A stretch of DNA of 64,000 nt from Sclerotinia nivalis (taxonomy: Eukaryota; Ascomycota; Leotiomycetes; Helotiales; Sclerotiniaceae). A program made the position numbers and the translations under genes. Shown here in pieces: positions 11,001 to 21,565 of this stretch (its first letter is position 1; the number at the start of each line of letters is the position of its first letter). The notes under the pieces were generated by a model that ran no database searches, was not told the DNA's origin, and was given only the letters and a program-made list of their open reading frames with translations. The stretch covers positions 1,116,001-1,180,000 of the forward strand of contig JAPEIS010000016.1 of NCBI GenBank assembly GCA_029531795.1. The letters are read 5' to 3'.

Positions 11001-12142
11001 CAGGATTAGAAGAATAAATTCGATAGATAATTTAGAGCTTGAGTTTATCATCTAATGGAACCCATAGTTTATCTCGATAATAAATTCTATTATTTTGGAT
11101 CAAACAATCCTGTATAACAATCCGAAGAATTTTATGATACTCTTTTGACCATTTAGTTATTGTTGGGAAGACAGGGGATAACAACGGTATTCAAATTAGA
11201 TGAATAATATTGTATTGTATGATGAGTTGTTTTTCTTCTAAGGTTCTCTCCGTACGGAGAGGTTATATATCAAGGTGGGGTAACAACACGTGACCATGTT
11301 CCGACAGTTATCGATGGATTGTTAAGAGTAGAGATAAATTGATCTACAATATCAGATCTAGTATATACTGTATCGATTAAAGTATCAATTGGTTGGTTGT
11401 GGAGCGGTACTATTGTTTCCATCGGTACCAAATTGATGTGTTTAATTAAATCCTTATAAAGATCGGTGTCAAAACGGTTCTGAGGGAGGATAATGCGTTT
11501 TCGATTCTTTAGATACTTATTGTTTGGATCAGAGCGATACGGTCGATCTTTGTGTTTTCTGTTGAGTGTGTTTGGTCGAATAGTTTTGTTTCCCGGTCGA
11601 TAGATTATGCGGAAATTATATTGAGATAGAAATTCGGATTATTGTATCTGTTGTTGATTGAGGGCCTTTGTAGTCATAAAATACTCGAAATTCTTGTGAT
11701 CAATGAGAATCTCGAATTCCTTTTGTAAACCTTGGAGCTTCGGGCGTTATTCTTCTATTGCCTTGATAATAGTGAGTAGTTCTTTGTTGTAGATCTCATA
11801 ATTGTATTCCGTCGTTGTATATTTAGATGAAAAGTAAGCGACCGGATGCAAGATATTATCATCATTGTATTACGAAAGAACTCCTTCTGAGGCTCAATCG
11901 GAAGCATCGGTTTTCAAAGCAGTTTTCCGTCTGTAGTTGAAATATGCCAAAATCGGTGTTGTTGTAAAAGCCCTTTTTAAAGCGTCAAAAGCCTTTGTAT
12001 GATCTGTAGTCCATTTCCATGTAATATTCTTTTGTAAGAGATCGTTGAGAGAATGACAAATCTTTGAAAAATCTTTTATAAAACGCCAATAGAAGTTGGC
12101 GAAGTCAAGAAATCGTTGTAAATCCTTTACACACAAAGGCAA
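11001..12142 (-). pseudogene. Element A RNase H and linker
   Basis: The segment 11894-12142 holds the RT connection and the beginning of RNase H (FANFYWRFIKDFSKI, ALKTDASD). Further down the same strand are [15 protein letters not shown] and ILIDHKNFEYF near 11690-11800, typical gypsy RNase H motifs. The linker before the integrase (11000-11500) is still readable in pieces. Stops at about 11893 and 11640 break it. Confidence 0.75.
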
Positions 12143-12910
12143 CTTTCAAGATATAATAGCCGTGATCTTTTCTTGATCCATTTCGATACCTTCGGTTGTA
12201 ATAATAAGATCCAAATACTTTGTTTTTGTAGTTTCGAATTCGTATTTGTTGATATCAATCTGTAATCCAGCATCCATTAGTTTTTGAATTACTTGACGAA
12301 TATGCTTTTTATACTTTATAGAATTATTGGAGTATATTAAGATATCATCGAGATACGCGGTATAATACTTGTCCAATTCGTCGAAAAGTGTATGATTAAT
12401 ATAATGTTGGAATGATGTAGGCGCATTGCAAAGGCCAAAAGGTATAACTAGAGATTCAAAAAGATCAAAACGAGTGATGAATGCAGTTTTCCATTCATCT
12501 TTTTTAGCGATTCGCAACTTGTTGAATACTGTAATGATATCAAGCTTGGTATAAATTTTTGTATTGTAAAGAGTGTCCAACGTTTTGTGAACGATGGGTA
12601 ATGAATAGTGATTCTTTATGGTAACATTATTGAATCCTTGATAATCTTGATAGATGCGGACTTTTCCTTTAGGCTTGATGGTTAACAGCAAAGGAGAGGC
12701 GCACTGCGATTTCGATTCCCGAATGAATCCTTTGGAGAGATTATCATCGAATCATTTGTGTACCATTATCAATTCCATTGGTGATAAAGAGCGGTTTTTG
12801 AAGTAAGGTGGCTTTTTATCAGGTATCAATTCAATTTTGTGGTCCCAAACTCGGCGAGGTGGTAGCTTATCGGTATAGCGTGGGAGAAAGGCGGGAAGTT
12901 TATCTTGTAA
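12143..12910 (-). pseudogene. Element A reverse transcriptase
   Basis: The longest intact piece, 12146-12691 (181 codons), contains KGKVRIYQDYQGFNNVT, YTKLDIITVFNKLRI, the fingers and palm motif VIPFGLCNAPTSFQ and the catalytic tetrad YLDD near 12350, then TKYLDLIITTEGI. These are diagnostic of Ty3/gypsy RT and both metal-binding Asp residues are kept. It is separated from upstream and downstream pieces by single stops, so it is a recently decayed copy. Confidence 0.85.
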
Positions 12911-14245
12911 TCATTTAGGGAGCCTTTGCTGTATTTGATCATCACTAAGGGAAGGTTTATTGGTTAAAAATTTATCGATATTAGTTTCAGAGACCTTCTG
13001 CAGATGGAGCGGTTTATAGCAATCGTATACAAAATTATAAAGTTGTAGTGGAGTTTTAGAGAGTATCTCTATTATATCGCTTTGCCTTTGTAAAATCGAT
13101 TGAAAATCCTTTTCTGTAAGTATTGGGAACAATGTAGTTTGTTGCAGATGATCTTGCTCAATAATTTTCTGTGCAGTATTTAACTCATCCTATGTCAATC
13201 GGATAGCCCGAATGTTATTTTGTTGATAGAACGAAACAAAGCTAGAAGTTTGTAATCAACGAATGTCATTTATATTTGGGTTTGTACCCTGGTAGATGGG
13301 TATAGAAAGTTCCTCAACAGAAAGCAAGGGCAAATAGTTTTTTGGATTGTGAATAGGGCAATGTCGACCCGCAACCTTCAAAATCGATTTTGGATGTAGA
13401 CAATTGAAAATCATTTGTATTTGATTATTTGATTCCCTATAGTGCTTTGTTCGATAATGATTCACGCTAAACGTTAGACCTTGTTGAAATTCGAGATCAA
13501 TAGAAGAATCATCAAATTGTAATATATAATCCTCATCCAGTATCTCTTCGATAAAAGGTTTTTTATAGGGGGCTCCTTTAGAAACAGAAAACGTTTAAAT
13601 AGGTTGAGAATCGGTATCATTCTTTGGACAATCTTCGATATAGGGAGAGCGATATTTATAATCCGTATATTTAGTTTTTATATCAAGGTCAGTAAGGAAT
13701 TTATGTAAAGGTTTGATAATATCGATAATCTGTTGTAGGGTAACTTTTGTTAGATCCTTTTGGTCCTTGATCGGAGATGGGATTGTTGGTGCGTTAATTG
13801 ACTTTGAATTATGATGTATTGAGCAATTGAAAACATAATAATTTGAAGAGAATGTTAAACTCATCTCTGTTCAATTGATAGTAGGATTGTAACATTGCAA
13901 TTATGGTAAACCAAAGATTAACGATGTTTCTGATGAAAGCTGGGTAATGTAAAAAGATCAATATTTATGATGATCTTCTATAGTGATTTCCATCACAAAA
14001 TATTCTGTAATTCTATTGGCGACCTTTTTATTGGCAAGTCGAAGTTCGCGAGGAAAAGGTAAGAATTGTGTTTTGATGTTGTATTTGAGGGCAAAAGAAC
14101 GATCAGCGAAAGCTTCTTCGGAGTATTTATTATCAATGAGATTTGTAATAGTAAAAGGGTTTTCATATGTAGGGAATATAGTGGTTTTAACGAGTAGAGA
14201 TTTGCTATTCATAGAGTTGAGCTGTAATGGTTTATATCTATTCAT
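12911..14245 (-). pseudogene. Element A protease and protease-RT linker
   Basis: The piece 13958-14245 matches a gypsy retropepsin: TITNLIDNKYSEEAFADRSFA stands where the family has LIDSGASxxFI, so the catalytic Ser-Gly is changed. It is followed by the flap and the ILG-like helix (SLIFGLPWLQCYNP, about 13890-13925). The pieces 13595-13864, 13256-13465 and 12911-13132 are the poorly conserved linker to RT. Confidence 0.7.
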
Positions 14246-14299
14246 TCTTCGATTTACTTTTTTGCCCTTAGTATTTCTTTACGAGTGATTTTTTGCAGA

Positions 14300-15450
14300 G
14301 GTTAGTCTTTTCCCTGTTCGGGATTTTCTTTAATTGAATTGGGTGTAGAGATAACCTTTTCTGGTTTGATATAGCCTTGCTATTGTATCTGATTCAGATA
14401 TTGTTGATCTTGTATTCAATTACCAATATATCCTCTTCGAAATCCATTGCGACTATTGTTAGATCTATTGGCGCCTCGGAAAGCCGGGGCGGCGGTACAT
14501 TGAATGGGGGTCAGATTAGTTGGGGCAGCAGTATTATAATTAGAGGTGTTAGCAGAAGCCTGTTTACCGGGAAGAAGATTATCGTTGATATTATAAATAA
14601 CATAACAATCAATTTGAAGATGATCGATTCTATTATAACAATTACAAGAAATTGTAGAATTAAATTTCTTTTTCTTATTTTATTGATCTTTTTGTTGTTG
14701 TCCCTTTTGCTTCATTGTATTAAGATCCATAGGGTCATCACCACCAACAACAAATGTATTACCAGAATTTTTGTTATAATATTTGGCATCACGAAGATTC
14801 TGATTCCAAATAAAGAATTTCTTTTGCCAACCATCAATATCATCGACAACACAAAGATTCGAATTATTAATAACCAAAGTTCGGAAAGGGGCAGTAACCT
14901 TTTACTTTATTACATTAACAATCTCGCGATCAGATTTGTAGCAAAAATTAACCAAATGAGACAATGTAGAGAAAAAAGCCGAAAAAGATTCCTTTGAATT
15001 TATAGAAAGTTTGTCGAATTTGAGCGAAACTTCCCTTTCAATATCCACAGAGATATATAATTTGTTTAGTTTGACCAAAAACGAAGTAGCAAAATCGAAA
15101 CAAATAGAATCGTCAACAAATCTAATGATATCCGTAATACACTCTTATCGCGCTTAACCATCAAAAAGATTAATAGTGTAACTAATCTTCTTTTGTTCGG
15201 AAGCAAAAAGTTATGAATCGACCATCCAACAAAATTGCAAACCCAACTTCCAAGACTGATAATCCTCTTGGCAAACAAGAATATTAGATCTTTCACCTTT
15301 AAAAACAAACGGGTCCTTTTGAGTTTAACAGGGAATGGTTGATTTTTGGCTAGTAACAACACCACCGGCGTCCAGTTGAGCTTGTTTACCAGCCAAGATG
15401 CGAAGGAGCCCGACGTTTTCCGCTTTGCATTCTTCGATCTTATTTATTTG
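14300..15450 (-). pseudogene. Element A gag remnant
   Basis: Reading the - strand downwards from about 15340 gives a gag-like frame (KDPFVFKGERS..., then ISVDIEREVSLKFDKLS..., then FRTLVINNSN at 14877). It ends near 14600-14660 in a degenerate Cys/His knuckle (CNCYNRIDHLQIDC) followed by a Pro/Asn-rich tail. These are typical of gypsy capsid-nucleocapsid proteins. Several stops interrupt it. The 5' leader (about 15450-15978) is A-rich on the + strand and carries repeated CACAAAAGCAA-like words, with no gene. Confidence 0.65.
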
Positions 15451-15978
15451 AATAACGATATAGATAACTTGAATAGTAAAGCGATCTTCAATAATAGAGA
15501 AAATATAATTCAGATAAGTAGTTTATTCGTCAGGACCAGTAACGAGGTTTGGCATTACCGGAGCATCCAATTTTGCTAGGATTTGTGTAATAATAGGCCA
15601 TTGACCGAAGACTCATTGGATTCCAGCACGAACTCCCTCGATAGAAATAGGAATCGCACCACTAGCAGATATAGAACCAGAAGCTATTGTAAAAAGAATT
15701 ATAATTGTACAAAAGTAATCGATAGAGAAATTGCAACCACACAAAAGCAAACAATAGGGAAAATACAACTATACAAAAGCAACACATACACAAAGTGCGA
15801 TCACACAAAAACGAAATAAAAAAGCTGCACAAAAACAGATAAGAAATGCAACTGTACAAAGTCAAGCGAATTACGACAACACAAAAGCAATCGAAAACAG
15901 ACACAGAAGCCTACAAATGATTTGACAAGACCAAATCACTTCGTAAAATGACAGGGTCTTTGAAAAAGTAGTACAAAC

Positions 15979-16141
15979 TATCACAGTAAGAGAAAAAGTA
16001 TAAGTGGTATTGATCTATTATTGTACTACGAGGAGAGGAAGAAGGTCAAAAAGGTGACCTAACTATATAGAAGTGAGTGCATGCATGTGTGCCTAAGGCA
16101 CACATGATCACGTGCAGATGAAGGGGAATGAACCCGTAACA
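15979..16141 (-). repeat. 5' LTR of gypsy A2
   Basis: 163 bp, from TGTTACGGG (reverse complement ending at 16141) to ..CTGTGATA at 15979. It adjoins ATACC (16142-16146), which is element B sequence. This is where A entered B. Confidence 0.85.
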
Positions 16142-17627
16142 ATACCTGTATATTATATTATCTGAATATACTATAAATAATAATCTATTATATTATCATA
16201 AAAAGCTTTATATCCCTAACTACGATCCTTTAAAAGTAAAGCTCTTCCGAATGATTTACGATTCCTCTATTGTCGGATACCCGTATTATATCTATACCTT
16301 CGAACTGTTTTTTCGAAATTACTATTGATCTAGATATTACAATTACATCTCCTGTTGAATATACAATTATTATAGTTGCTACCAAACCACCCCAAACCGT
16401 AGAGAACAAAAAGAAATCTTACACTTTCTCCCGATCCTATAACAAACTTGAAAAGATATCTCAATCGATTTCATCATTTATCTTCCGAAAAGCTCTGAGT
16501 ACGATACGATATTTGTTGTAGTCAATCGATTAACCAAGATGAAGCATTTTCTGCCCTACCAAGGAATCTATAACTCCAAAGAAGTCTTTCATCTATTCCT
16601 AAAACATATATAGAAGCTCTACAGTTTACTGCAAACCATTATATCCGATCGTAGAGTTCAATTTATCTTTGACTTTTAGAAGTATATCTGTAAACAATTA
16701 GATATTGCTTTGAAACTGTTGACAACTTATCATCCTAAAATCGATGAACAAACAGAAAAAGCGAATACAATACTCGAATAATACCTTCGCTTGTATATAT
16801 CCTATCTGTAAAACGATTGATCCAAATAGCTATCGATTGTTGAATTCTCGATTAATTTTGTCTAATCCGAAAGCTTCTGTTTGTCGCCGTTCTTTGCCAA
16901 TTACAGTTTTCATTCCCGAATAGATTTCAAACCCGCTGTACTCTTCGATTGCCCTGGAGTTCTGAATGTTGAGGAATTCGTCAAAAAGATGAAATCGATC
17001 GTCGATCACCTGAAGATCGAATTGACTGTTAGTCAAACCCGCTATTCGAAGAATGCCGATTCCCGTTGTTCGTTTGTCCGTCGATACCAATCTGAAGATC
17101 TAATCTAGTTTAATGCTAAGAATATCCGAATTCTTTGTCCTCAAAAGAAACTAAATTGGAAGAACTTAGATCCTTTCCGAATCTTGAAAGCTATAGATTT
17201 GTATACTTATAAACTAAAGCTCTCTGCCTCTATAAGGAATCATTCAATCTTTTATGTTAATCTGTTTCAATCTTTTATGTTAATCTGTTGTATCCTGCCA
17301 ATGATGATTTTATCCCTGGTCAATGTAATTCATTCTTTCCTTCTATCGAAGTTGAAGGTATTGAGCAATTCGATGTAAAAGAAGTCCTGGATTCCCGATG
17401 GGAATGTTGAGGCTGTGGTGGCCCCCGTCTAAAGTATACTGTCCGATGGGTAGGCTATAATATATCTATCGAAAAGCCTACGGAATATTTGGAGAATGTT
17501 CAAGAACTGATCCGTAATTACCATCATCGTTATCCGGATAAACCTGGTCCCCCTAATCGTTTCAATGGAGCTCGACCCTAAGAAGAGGGGTACTGTCATG
17601 GGGTCCCTGTATATGGTATATACGGAG
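16142..17627 (+). mobile_element. Gypsy element B, 3' part (integrase, chromodomain, truncated 3' LTR)
   Basis: The + strand frame starting at 16142 continues element B pol exactly where it is cut at 6316 on the - strand: the codons for ..TIRY are followed here by LYII, and the duplicated target bases ATACC/GGTAT coincide. The part ends with a purine tract AAGAAGAGGGG and the first 34 bases of the B LTR (17594-17627). The rest of the LTR is missing. Confidence 0.85.
16147..17560 (+). pseudogene. Element B integrase and chromodomain, broken
   Basis: Near 16200-16280 lies the N-terminal zinc-binding region (KLYIPNYDPLKVKLFRMIYDSS). The core at about 16560-16900 has IISDRRVQFIFDF, TTYHPKIDEQTEKANTILE and SPFFANYSF. 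A linker contains a 22-bp tandem duplication at about 17245-17292. A C-terminal chromodomain-like segment lies at 17430-17545 ([26 protein letters not shown]). Stops replace Gln (TAA at 16779-16781) and Trp codons. The catalytic DDE region is partly recognisable but the gene is inactive. Confidence 0.8.
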
Positions 17628-17641
17628 GTTGATGAGGAAAG

Positions 17642-18357
17642 TATTGTAAGATACACTAAAAAGCGGCTGTGCTTTACCCCACATGCAAAAGTTTTAGCTA
17701 ATAAAAACCTCTTGCTCTCTAAAAATTTGTATAGTAGAAATCAGATGAATAAAGTATTGTAAGGAAATTCTATGAATAATCAAAATTTTGTATATATTCT
17801 ATTCGATGATATTATAGTTTTACAATGTTCTTTTATAGATCTAAATAATCTTATTAAATAATCCTCTAATATTGTTTCTTATACTTTCTTTATAGCTATT
17901 CTAAACCTATTATAGCTTATATCATCTTTAGAATAATAATCTGATATCCATTTCTTTATTTAATTTTATACATTTTCAATAGGATTAAGATCAAAAGAAA
18001 AGAGAAATCATTCAATCTTTTGAATATTTCTTTCAAAAAGCTTTGCAACAATTTTATAAAGAGTTTTGGATATAGCCAATAACAACAAAAGCAAAAAAGG
18101 AGATAGAAGTAGAAAGATTAATAGGGAAGATTCCTTTAATAATGCTTGCATTTCTATTTTGATAAATTTGAAGATATAAATTATTGTTCTATTAGTTGTT
18201 AATTATAATGATTCTCGTGGTTTTTCTATAAAGTACTTTGAGTTTCTGAATCGTATTATCTTTATTAAAGCAGCATCAAAATAAAGTAAAAAGGCCAATA
18301 AAAACCTCTCGTTTAAGTTCTACAAGGATGTGTGGGGCTTTAGCGTGTCTTACATTA
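17642..18357 (-). mobile_element. Tc1/mariner remnant with imperfect terminal inverted repeats
   Basis: The ends TATTGTAAGATACACTAAA.. (from 17642) and the reverse complement of ..TTTAGCGTGTCTTACATTA (to 18357) are imperfect inverted repeats that both extend to a CCCCACA box. On the - strand near 17940-18080 a frame reads FSFDLNPIENV, the DLNPIENVW motif around the last catalytic residue of Tc1/mariner transposases; the following Trp is a stop. At about 716 bp the element has lost most of its transposase. It lies just beyond the truncated B 3' LTR. Confidence 0.7.
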
Positions 18358-18815
18358 CTTACCCTTCCAACTTACGTACGTAAACCCAATGTCTATATCA
18401 TTCATCTCCATCGCACAATATCTATTACGACTATACGAGTACAACAACCCTGGCGGTGGTTACGTTCTTCAGCACCTGTAGGTAGGCGGACCTTGAGTCT
18501 CCTCTACTAGGCTGGCTAGGTATCACCTCTTGTAGGCTGGTCAAATGTCACCTGTAGTAGGCGGACCTTGAGTCTCCTCTCCTAGGCTGGCTAGGTATCA
18601 CCTCTTGTAGGCTGGTCAAATGTCACCTGTAGTAAGGAGACTAAGTATCTTCTCCTTACAACGAGTTTGGTTTCTAGATGAATATATTGTTGAGGATAGT
18701 ATTCTAAGGCTTTTTATTCTGCTCTTATTGGTATTATCTTATTACCTATCAGAATGGCGCTAACAATTGTCTTTCCAGGTGTCCTATCTTGAATACAGTA
18801 TAACAACAGGCCGCT
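18358..18815. other. Intergenic region with a 75-bp tandem repeat
   Basis: There is no gene that I recognise. The middle holds two copies of a 75-bp unit (18484-18558 and 18559-18633) differing at very few bases, with a partial third start (TAGTAAGGAGAC). The unit is itself built from TAGGCTGG and CACCT..GTAG words. Confidence 0.6.
18484..18633. repeat. 75-bp tandem duplication
   Basis: Copy 1 starts AGGCGGACCTTGAGTCTCCT at 18484 and copy 2 repeats it at 18559. The copies are nearly identical, differing for example in CTACTAGG versus CTCCTAGG. Their freshness contrasts with the old transposons to the left. Confidence 0.85.
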
Positions 18816-19739
18816 ATGGCTTCTCCGACGTTCGGCTGTACAGATGTACCTGTAGTTATTAAATGGGGCGATACTGAACCATACAACTATATTGGCACAC
18901 GAATTCAAAATCTCCGAATGAATATACACCTCGGCACGCAGACAAGTCCCAAGTTGCTCTTTTGGTTCAGCGTAACAGTTGGAGTTACAGCGAGCCCCGA
19001 ATCCTCTACGATACGTACAAAGTTGCTCTACTTCGTTATCCAAGCTAGTTTGCTTGGTTATAACGAGAATGATACATGTCTCTCCTTAGAGACTCCAAAC
19101 TCTGATTGTTCTCTCGACACTAGCGCTGCTATACGAGAGGCTGGCATATGTTCCGATTATGCCTCTGTTTCCCGCATATGCTTTCAGCTCCACGATCATG
19201 GCACAGTGTTCATGCCCCCTATTGAGAAGCATGCCTTCACCCCTGCGTCGGACAATGTCTTACAACTATTGGTTAGCATGCAGTCCCTTTCCCAGGCTAG
19301 GCAATTCTGCGTATATACATCGCTCGAAGGATCGCTTCTTACGAATCTTTGGAAAAGGATCGATCGAATACGTAAGGGAACCTTTACAGGTGACTTTACG
19401 ACTCAGAGCGTATATAAACATGGTATGGTATGCGACAAATGGACGAATTTCAATAAGTTTGTGAGACGGGAGAACCCGGCGAAACGTCAAAGCACTCTTC
19501 ATGGCGTAAAGCATAACTCGGATCCTCCACCGCTATACACTAGTAGATGTCAGGGTGCTGGAATGGAATGCAAAGGTGATTCAGCAATTGACCTAATAGT
19601 GAGCGATACTGCTGACATCCTAACAATAAAGATAGTGATCAACTATATGAATCTAGTGGAGTCTCTGGCAAAAATCTATCTTCCTATGATCTCGACCAAC
19701 AGCTTGTGGATACCGAAAGCGATGAAGAATTGCCTATAG
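18816..19739 (+). CDS. Unrecognised 307-codon open reading frame
   Basis: I do not recognise this protein. The frame opens with ATG at 18816 and is uninterrupted for 307 codons, long for this composition, with mixed codons and no RIP-like stops, unlike the transposons to its left. It has about ten Cys and no clear membrane segment or signal peptide. A different frame that reads well, SSYDLDQQLVDTESDEELPIERKRKY, overlaps its last codons (about 19660-19740), so the true gene may splice or shift frame near 19600-19660. A GTGAGC at 19599 and a later CTAG at 19653-19656 would make a 58-bp intron but do not join these frames. It may be a lineage-specific gene or a decayed exon set of an unknown repeat family. 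Confidence 0.45.
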   Translation: MASPTFGCTDVPVVIKWGDTEPYNYIGTRIQNLRMNIHLGTQTSPKLLFWFSVTVGVTASPESSTIRTKLLYFVIQASLLGYNENDTCLSLETPNSDCSLDTSAAIREAGICSDYASVSRICFQLHDHGTVFMPPIEKHAFTPASDNVLQLLVSMQSLSQARQFCVYTSLEGSLLTNLWKRIDRIRKGTFTGDFTTQSVYKHGMVCDKWTNFNKFVRRENPAKRQSTLHGVKHNSDPPPLYTSRCQGAGMECKGDSAIDLIVSDTADILTIKIVINYMNLVESLAKIYLPMISTNSLWIPKAMKNCL

Positions 19740-20181
19740 AGCGGAAGCGCAAATACAGCAAGATATCTTCCGATACTACGCCATTAGGTATCCTTAAGAA
19801 TGTTACTGGTCCTAGCGTTCTTAATTCTAGTGAGCTATTCCTTTTGTACCTCTTTTTTTCTCAAGATTTCTCAAGCACTACTAACTATGTCCCCTAGATA
19901 AATCCTGCGCGGATCATCAAAGTTCCAGAGTTCGGTTCGCCGAACCTCGTAGCGAAGTCCCGGGTTACCTTGAAAAGCAATTGGCTGCCTTCATACGTTG
20001 GGTGTTAGAGATCGACTTATACTTAGAGAAGGATTGTGAGCAGGTCTTCTCAGATCTTGGCGGGGCAGTGTCTTGTGGAGATATAACCAAATTTAACAAA
20101 ATCAAGACGGATTGTATGGCGAATATTTATATTACATATGTCAAGAGAGGATCTAAATGGGTTTTGAGGAATACTATCTGA
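19660..20181 (+). pseudogene. Unrecognised coding-like fragments after the 307-codon frame
   Basis: Two further readable pieces follow: one ending at 19897 with an acidic and then basic stretch (DTESDEELPIERKRKYSKI), and one at about 19960-20181 reading GYLEKQLAAFIRWVLEIDLYLEKDCEQVF and ending after KWVLRNTI. They lie in different frames with no single splice solution that I could find. They may be exons of the same unknown gene or remains of it. No family was recognised. Confidence 0.3.
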
Positions 20182-20834
20182 AAAAAGACATATATTTCCA
20201 CAACTCTATTTTGAGCTACAGTTGTGATATTTTCGATACGGATAACAGTGCTTTCCACCTTCGCTACTTTCTCTACATTATATCCTCAAAACTGTATAGA
20301 CTGGCAGTGTACTATTTGGACTAAGCAGGGGGGCATTTAGGTCATGTTTAACTATATATAGTCACATGTGCTAGCTGCACAGACCATATATAGTCACATG
20401 GACTGGCTGCACAGGCCATATATCACGTGTACTGGAATCTATCCTCAAAAATCCACTTCTTGGTGTTCAAATAGTGCACTGCCTGTATACGGCCGTTTGC
20501 ATGTACTACAGCCTATGCGTTTTATAGGCCTTCAAACGCACTGCCGTCCGTTTGCGAATGCCCTCAAACAGCGCTAGTTTGCACAGTTTCCACTACTGAC
20601 AATTATTGTCCTATGTTCAGGCCACCTCCAAGAAAAATGGGTCAGGTGATCGTGCTGTACAATACTTTTGTCGCGTATATTGAGGTCCGGCTGCTTCTGC
20701 TACCCCCATCAAATTTTCTCCTTCACATCTCTTACCCGTCAACCATTTGTAGTATCCCAAGAAATCACTTTAATTGATAATAATCTGTATACTATTCTAT
20801 ACGATATACAGGTAACGATTTGGAGGCCCGCTAA
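20182..20834. other. Intergenic region with a short imperfect tandem repeat
   Basis: At about 20346-20430 an imperfect unit of about 34 bp (ATATATAGTCACATG..CTGGCTGCACAGGCC) occurs two to three times. I see no gene in the rest. Confidence 0.55.
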
Positions 20835-21163
20835 CGAGCCGCTCGAGCTGCTCAGGCAACACGAGCACCCTTAGCAGAAACCGATGCAAACGCTCCGCCA
20901 GAGACCCGTAGCGGCTGGCGTCCTCGCGCTTCTACAGCTGCATCTGCAAATCCCCGTCCACAGCAGCGACGACGTGTTGCATCGAATACTCTTCCTCCGG
21001 CTTTCTTACGGATGATGGCTATCCTAATTACCGCCGCCGGGATGATGGCCGTACATTTGCAGTCGGGTTCGAAAACGGACACAAGATATATTAACGGTCT
21101 GCAAATTCCCATTTTTCATTCCTACTCTTACACAAAAAAACCCCAAAAAAAACTAACAAACTA
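20835..21163 (+). other. Open frame without a start, possible exon
   Basis: From 20835 the + strand is open for about 109 codons (..PLAETDANAPPETRSGWRPRAS.., ANPRPQQRRRVASNTLPPAF, ending KKLTN). It has no ATG near its beginning, but CTAAC..CTGCTCAG upstream of 20864 looks like a branch site and acceptor, so it could be a 3' exon. It is Arg/Pro/Ala-rich. A competing frame reads DDGYPNYRRRDDGRTFAVGFENG. I do not recognise it. Confidence 0.25.
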
Positions 21164-21510
21164 AGCATCACCCATGTCCGTATCCTCCTCCGCCTCCTTC
21201 TCCGTCTCCTCCGTATCATCATCCTCATCTTCTTCTTCATCTTCTTCTTCTCCTTCTACCTCCGCTTGGCGGACCGCTACCTCTGCATGCAGAGCAGCAA
21301 GCTCCGCATAAACCTCTGAGGCGACGATAAAGTTCGGCGGCGGTTCTTCGCGGCTGGCGAATCTGGCCGGTAAGGGTGCCGGTAGCAACCTGGTTAACTA
21401 TACGACTGCCCGGAGCGACCCGGAGAAGCGGAGCAGGCGAGGCGGAAGAAGAGGAGGGGGAGGAGGCAGGACGGCGGGCAGTAGAACGGCCGCTGCGACG
21501 CAGACCGGAG

Positions 21511-21565
<55 letters not shown>

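Larger units (their letters stand above)
9217..16141 (-). mobile_element. Gypsy chromovirus A2, near-complete, decayed
   Basis: On the - strand the element has a 5' LTR (16141-15979), a gag-pol region with gag, protease, RT, RNase H, integrase and chromodomain in that order, a purine tract (GAAAAGAGAATAC) and a 3' LTR (9379-9217). Both LTRs are 163 bp. The flanks differ (AAATG on the left, ATACC on the right) instead of forming a duplication. The right flank matches instead the flank of LTR-a at 6316. It is therefore probably a recombinant of two A copies. Frame breaks make it non-autonomous. Confidence 0.85.
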
